Source of the DNA: a bacterium
GTDB taxonomy: Bacteria > Sumerlaeota > Sumerlaeia > MVZB01
NCBI GenBank assembly: GCA_021372575.1
Contig: JAJFUE010000025.1
Location: 1-60,235 of the forward strand
DNA: 60,235 bases
Direction: 5' to 3'
The notes below the pieces were generated by a model. That model was not told the DNA's origin. It was given only the letters and a program-made list of their open reading frames with translations, and did not search any database. The position numbers and the translations under genes were made by a program. Shown here in pieces: positions 60,031 through 60,235 of the stretch. How positions within the stretch are numbered: the first letter of the stretch is position 1; each line of letters begins with the position of its first letter.

Positions 60031-60235
60031 GACCGGGAACATAGGTAACACTTTAGACCGGCAACATGGGTAACACTTTTGGTTAAGGTATGGTAGGAGG
60101 AGCCCGCCATGCCTTGGAAAGTGACCCAACCGGTGAGTCAACGTCTGATGTTCATTGCCGCCCACGCGCAGCACGATGCGTCCATCGCCGAGCTTTGCCG
60201 CCAGTTCGGCATCAGCCGCAAGACCGGCTACAAAT
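60031..60235 (+). mobile_element. IS481-type insertion sequence, left end
   Basis: Tandem 24-base repeats GACCGGGAACATAGGTAACA-CTTT (60031-60054) and GACCGGCAACATGGGTAACA-CTTT (60056-60079) resemble the terminal repeats of IS481 elements (GTTACC...). The transposase gene starts at 60109. The element runs beyond the window, so its right end cannot be seen. Confidence 0.75.
60109..60235 (+). CDS. IS481-family transposase, N-terminal part
   Basis: The first 42 codons are visible: MPWKVTQPVSQRLMFIAAHA, then a helix-turn-helix ASIAELCRQFGISRKTGYK, the hallmark start of IS481/ISNCY-like DDE transposases. AGGAGG lies 9 bases before the ATG. The catalytic DDE domain is beyond the window edge. Confidence 0.88.
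   Translation, partial: MPWKVTQPVSQRLMFIAAHAQHDASIAELCRQFGISRKTGYK

Overview
The window is high-GC bacterial chromosome with about 44 protein genes that I support, one tRNA, a transposon edge and an unusually rich set of dispersed intergenic repeats. The host is a Gram-negative (diderm) bacterium: it has a complete type II secretion (T2SS) operon with a secretin, lipoproteins, a Psp envelope-stress operon and surface-glycan genes. FG-GAP/VCBS proteins, a DUF2851 protein, YfhO-type membrane proteins and many stuttered intergenic repeats suggest an uncultivated PVC/FCB-adjacent lineage (for example Sumerlaeota or Hydrogenedentota). That placement is an inference I could not test.

Layout. 1-0.8 kb: the 3' end of an unrecognised, repeat-invaded reading frame. 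0.8-10.4 kb: a lipoprotein, then surface-glycan genes (two polyprenyl-phosphate sugar-1-phosphate transferases, a UDP-glucuronate-decarboxylase-like SDR, a GT39-type and a YfhO-type membrane protein). 10.4-13.1 kb, minus strand: an expanded psp operon, pspA - 32-aa membrane peptide - pspB - three more small membrane proteins with PspB-like tails - pspC. 13.4-14.7 kb: a GT87-type membrane protein. 14.7-30.7 kb, minus strand: one long transcription unit read from 30.7 down to 14.7 kb. It starts behind an excellent sigma-54 promoter and runs secreted protein, gspE, F, G, H, I, J, K, a PilM/PilN fusion, PilO/GspM, a GspC/PilP-like protein, a secretin split over two genes, an NtrB/PilS-type histidine kinase, a lipoprotein and a secreted protein.

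31-38.5 kb: two mosaic paralogous FG-GAP secreted proteins, a second YfhO-type protein and a CRTAC1/UnbV-type FG-GAP protein, plausible secretion substrates or surface proteins. 38.8-44 kb: a coiled-coil protein and a giant PAS/PocR/GAF hybrid kinase. 44-60 kb: tRNA-Leu(UAG), YqeY, a DUF342 protein, a DegT aminotransferase, Mn-type SOD, MetG, a PhnP-like MBL hydrolase, a GT4 glycosyltransferase, a GHL10-type glycosidase translationally coupled to DUF2851, a radical-SAM-like protein missing a cluster cysteine, a stand-alone receiver, Dgt and the left end of an IS481-type element.

Two kinds of repeat run through the window: REP-like hairpins with a GTAG foot, and stuttered-word repeats (for example GCCAAG, CTCTGTG or GGACTCAG motifs), often as inverted pairs at gene ends. 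Several open frames extend 5' through such repeats, so the starts given here were moved downstream to the first start with a ribosome-binding site or family-consistent N-terminus. The most notable system-level observations are the expanded Psp operon, the split secretin under sigma-54 control and the repeat ecology.
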